This document shows positions 40,853-42,516 of a stretch of DNA of 42,516 nt, one piece after another; position 1 is the first letter of the stretch, and every line of letters begins with the position of its first letter. The notes beneath the pieces were generated by a model that had not been told where the DNA came from, searched no databases, and saw nothing but the letters and a program-made list of their open reading frames with translations. The DNA comes from an uncultured Pelagibacteraceae bacterium. GTDB lineage: Bacteria > Pseudomonadota > Alphaproteobacteria > Pelagibacterales > Pelagibacteraceae. The stretch lies in the NCBI GenBank assembly GCA_902541315.1, contig CACBQF010000008.1, forward strand, positions 1 through 42,516, written 5' to 3'. The translations under genes and the position numbers were made by a program.

Positions 40853-41353
40853 ATGCGAATAAATTTCAAAAATTTTGGACTATTAGAAGCATTAGTGTTG
40901 TTGTCGTTAGTATATGTGGTTGGGATGTTGATTTGGACCGCAAGTACAAGGCCCGCAGTTGAAGCAAAAGCTAACTTAGTTAAAGAAAATCATAAGAAAG
41001 TAGTCGATTTTATCAATGGAGAAATAAATAATTGCGGGAATAATGATGAAGGTAAATTGACTGTTTGGGGTGATCCCTGCAATGGCGAATGGTCTTCATC
41101 TAAAGTTGTGAATTATATAAACAAAAATCTTAATATAGAGAATCCTTTTTCAGAGGATACCAAAGTAAAAACTGATCCTGATCCTAGAATTAAAGCAGAA
41201 GGTAAAGCTGGGCAATCAGTCGAGATGGGTGTTATATTTGTGATGTCATCAAATTTTTTACCTGATCCTGGATCTGAATGGGTTGTGGGTGCTTGTTTTA
41301 AATCTCCATGTGTTGCTGCTGGAAATAATGAACTAACTTCACTCTATAGATAA
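40853..41353 (+). CDS. Hypothetical secreted or pilin-like protein with N-terminal membrane helix
   Basis: A 166-residue protein. Residues about 7-30 (NFGLLEALVLLSLVYVVGML) form one hydrophobic helix with a glutamate five residues after the start of the segment (F-G-L-L-E), as in type IV prepilins, but the -1 residue would be Asn instead of the usual Gly. A helical stretch with charged residues follows, then a Cys-containing globular part (cysteines in NNCG, DPCNG and ACFKSPC, four in all) ending near ELTSLYR. It may be a minor pilin or a membrane-anchored periplasmic protein. The stop touches the end of convergent iolE with no base between. Its place in a sugar cluster is unexplained. Confidence 0.65.
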   Translation: MRINFKNFGLLEALVLLSLVYVVGMLIWTASTRPAVEAKANLVKENHKKVVDFINGEINNCGNNDEGKLTVWGDPCNGEWSSSKVVNYINKNLNIENPFSEDTKVKTDPDPRIKAEGKAGQSVEMGVIFVMSSNFLPDPGSEWVVGACFKSPCVAAGNNELTSLYR

Positions 41354-42256
41354 TCAATTTGTATAAATTTCAATTTCAGATTTTTTTAATGTATCTGTAA
41401 GATATTTATAACCAATTTTTGCATATTCTAACGGATTTGCTTTTGCCGGATCTTGCTCTGCCTCAACTACTAACCATCCTGAATAATTATTATTTTTTAA
41501 TACATTAAATAAAGGTTGATAATCAATACAACCATCTCCTGGTACTGTGAACGCTCCCTCTAAAAAAGCAGCTCTAAAACTTAAATCCTCTTTTAAAGAT
41601 TTTTCAAGAACTTGTTTTCTTATATCTTTACAATGGACGTGCAAAATTCTTTCATGATAATTTTGTAATATGGATTTTGAGTCCCCTTTTGCAAATAACA
41701 TATGTCCTGTATCTAATGTTAATTTTACACTTTCATGAGTATTTTCTATAAGTCTTTCAGTATCTTTTTGAGTTTCAATTACTGTTCCCATATGATGATG
41801 ATATGCCAAAGGCATCCCTTGATCCTCTAAATATTTTCCTAGTTCAGAAATTTTTTCACAAAACTTCTGCCATTCGTCCCTTTCCATTTGAGGCCGAGTT
41901 GATAATTTTCTGTTAGGATCTCCTTGTATAGAGCCAGAAACTTCCGCAAAAACTATACAAGGTGCATCACAATCTTTAAATAAATTTAGTTGTTCTTGAA
42001 TGGATTTTTTTTCTTCCTCAACAGAATTTTTTCTTAGATTAGCACCATACCATCCTGAACAAAGTTTAAGATTAAATTGATTTAATTTTGGAATTAATTC
42101 CGAAGATTTCTTTGGAAATTTTCCACCAGACTCTATGCCTATATAGCCTGCTTCATTGGCTTCTTTTAAACATTGTTCTAATGTAGTTTCACCACCTAAC
42201 TCGGGCATGTCATCATTACTCCATGCAATGGGTGCAACTCCTAATTTTACTGACAT
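41354..42256 (-). CDS. iolE: Inosose dehydratase (sugar phosphate isomerase/epimerase fold)
   Basis: A 300-residue TIM-barrel protein of the AP-endonuclease-2 superfamily. LGVAPIAWSNDDMPELGGET is the characteristic IolE start, GYIGIESGGKFPKKS has the first metal-ligand glutamate, LAYHHHMGTVIET and LTLDTGHMLFAKGD carry metal-binding histidines and aspartate, and VVEAEQDPAKANPLEYA is the C-terminal IolE motif. The reaction is dehydration of 2-keto-myo-inositol to trihydroxycyclohexane-dione, the substrate of IolD encoded 4 kb away in the same strand orientation. Length matches the family (about 300). It is divergent from the iolG-like gene with a 44-base gap. Confidence 0.92.
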   Translation of the reverse strand: MSVKLGVAPIAWSNDDMPELGGETTLEQCLKEANEAGYIGIESGGKFPKKSSELIPKLNQFNLKLCSGWYGANLRKNSVEEEKKSIQEQLNLFKDCDAPCIVFAEVSGSIQGDPNRKLSTRPQMERDEWQKFCEKISELGKYLEDQGMPLAYHHHMGTVIETQKDTERLIENTHESVKLTLDTGHMLFAKGDSKSILQNYHERILHVHCKDIRKQVLEKSLKEDLSFRAAFLEGAFTVPGDGCIDYQPLFNVLKNNNYSGWLVVEAEQDPAKANPLEYAKIGYKYLTDTLKKSEIEIYTN

Positions 42257-42300
42257 AAGAAATTTTTTTAGTTAAGTTATTATTTTAATACAAATTTTAA

Positions 42301-42516
42301 ATGATTGATATAGCTTTATTTGGACTTGGTAGAATTGGTATTATGCATGGAAAAAATTTAATGCGTAGTAAAGATTTTAATCTTAAATATATTTATGACA
42401 TTGAACAAAAATTATCTAAAAAATATTCAAAAACATTAAAAACAAAAGCTATAAACAATCCATCTGTTGCTTACAAAGATAAAGATATAAAAGCTATTTT
42501 TATTGCCTCAACAACA
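42301..42516 (+). CDS. iolG: Gfo/Idh/MocA family dehydrogenase, N-terminal part, probable inositol 2-dehydrogenase
   Basis: Only the first 72 residues are present; the window ends inside the gene. They form the start of a Rossmann domain: IALFGLGRIGIMHGKNL has the G-x-G-x-x-G NAD loop, followed by a helix and the second strand (KYIYDIEQKLSKKY) and the third (DIKAIFIASTT). The strands and the G-R-I-G-x-x-H pattern match IolG-type myo-inositol 2-dehydrogenase. The nearby iolE supports this, but the catalytic E-K-P motif lies outside, so the name remains provisional. Its start is 44 bases from divergent iolE. Confidence 0.75.
   Translation, partial: MIDIALFGLGRIGIMHGKNLMRSKDFNLKYIYDIEQKLSKKYSKTLKTKAINNPSVAYKDKDIKAIFIASTT

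Noticed and set aside
1..42516. CRISPR arrays, insertion sequences, prophage genes, tRNA or rRNA genes
   Set aside because: I looked for spaced direct repeats, transposase motifs, and cloverleaf patterns with GTTCRA-type arms and found none that I can support. The TTGTAAA repeats are too short and close for CRISPR.

Overview
The window looks like chromosomal DNA of a marine alphaproteobacterium of the SAR11 group (Candidatus Pelagibacter type). The reasons are very AT-rich DNA and codon use, extreme compaction (no gene-free stretch reaches 160 bases, and many convergent genes overlap at their stop codons), an aprM-aprB-aprA operon, a thiamin-pyrophosphate riboswitch in front of an SSS-family symporter (the thiV arrangement described in SAR11), and a typical streamlined-oligotroph gene set. 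I see no rRNA, tRNA, CRISPR array, insertion sequence or prophage. The assignment comes from gene content and recall, not from a database search.

Region 1 (1-10.4 kb) is mostly organosulfonate and sulfite metabolism. After the tail of an M23 peptidase and a sulfotransferase come xsc (sulfoacetaldehyde acetyltransferase) and, divergently, suyA-suyB (sulfolactate sulfo-lyase) with a YeiH/SuyZ-type exporter. A perfect 23-bp palindrome lies between xsc and suyA. Converging on these is a minus-strand group: aprM, aprB, aprA (APS reductase, here probably oxidising sulfite), a 116-aa unknown, a 44-aa membrane protein and a TauE/SafE-type exporter. Together they form a unit that releases sulfite from C2 and C3 sulfonates and then oxidises or exports it.

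Region 2 (10.4-17 kb) is a long minus-strand run: a metC-like beta-lyase, an MFS transporter, a pabB-pabA-pabC set for p-aminobenzoate and a HIT protein. Nearby are mnmA and a 27-aa very basic protein with a clear Shine-Dalgarno. Region 3 (17-25 kb) is housekeeping: DUF3553, an inositol-monophosphatase/CysQ-like enzyme, recX, an ABA4-like membrane protein, a DsbA-like isomerase, a rhodanese, a GT9 glycosyltransferase, an Amt ammonium transporter, HU, RseP and small membrane proteins.

Region 4 (25-33.6 kb) starts with an ScfR/RamB-type regulator facing isocitrate lyase across a promoter full of TTGTAAA repeats, with a 53-aa unknown before aceA. An ABC-2 exporter pair, riboswitch-controlled thiV, an azoreductase-like flavoprotein, CcdA and an FAH-family hydrolase follow. 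Region 5 (33.6 kb to the end) is an inositol-type sugar catabolic cluster: a ROK kinase lacking the usual zinc cysteines, two Gfo/Idh/MocA dehydrogenases (one cut by the window end), iolD, an aldehyde dehydrogenase, an HpaI-type aldolase, a 2-hydroxyacid dehydrogenase, a pilin-like unknown and iolE. The canonical iolB, iolC and iolJ are not seen here, so the lower pathway may be variant or encoded elsewhere.
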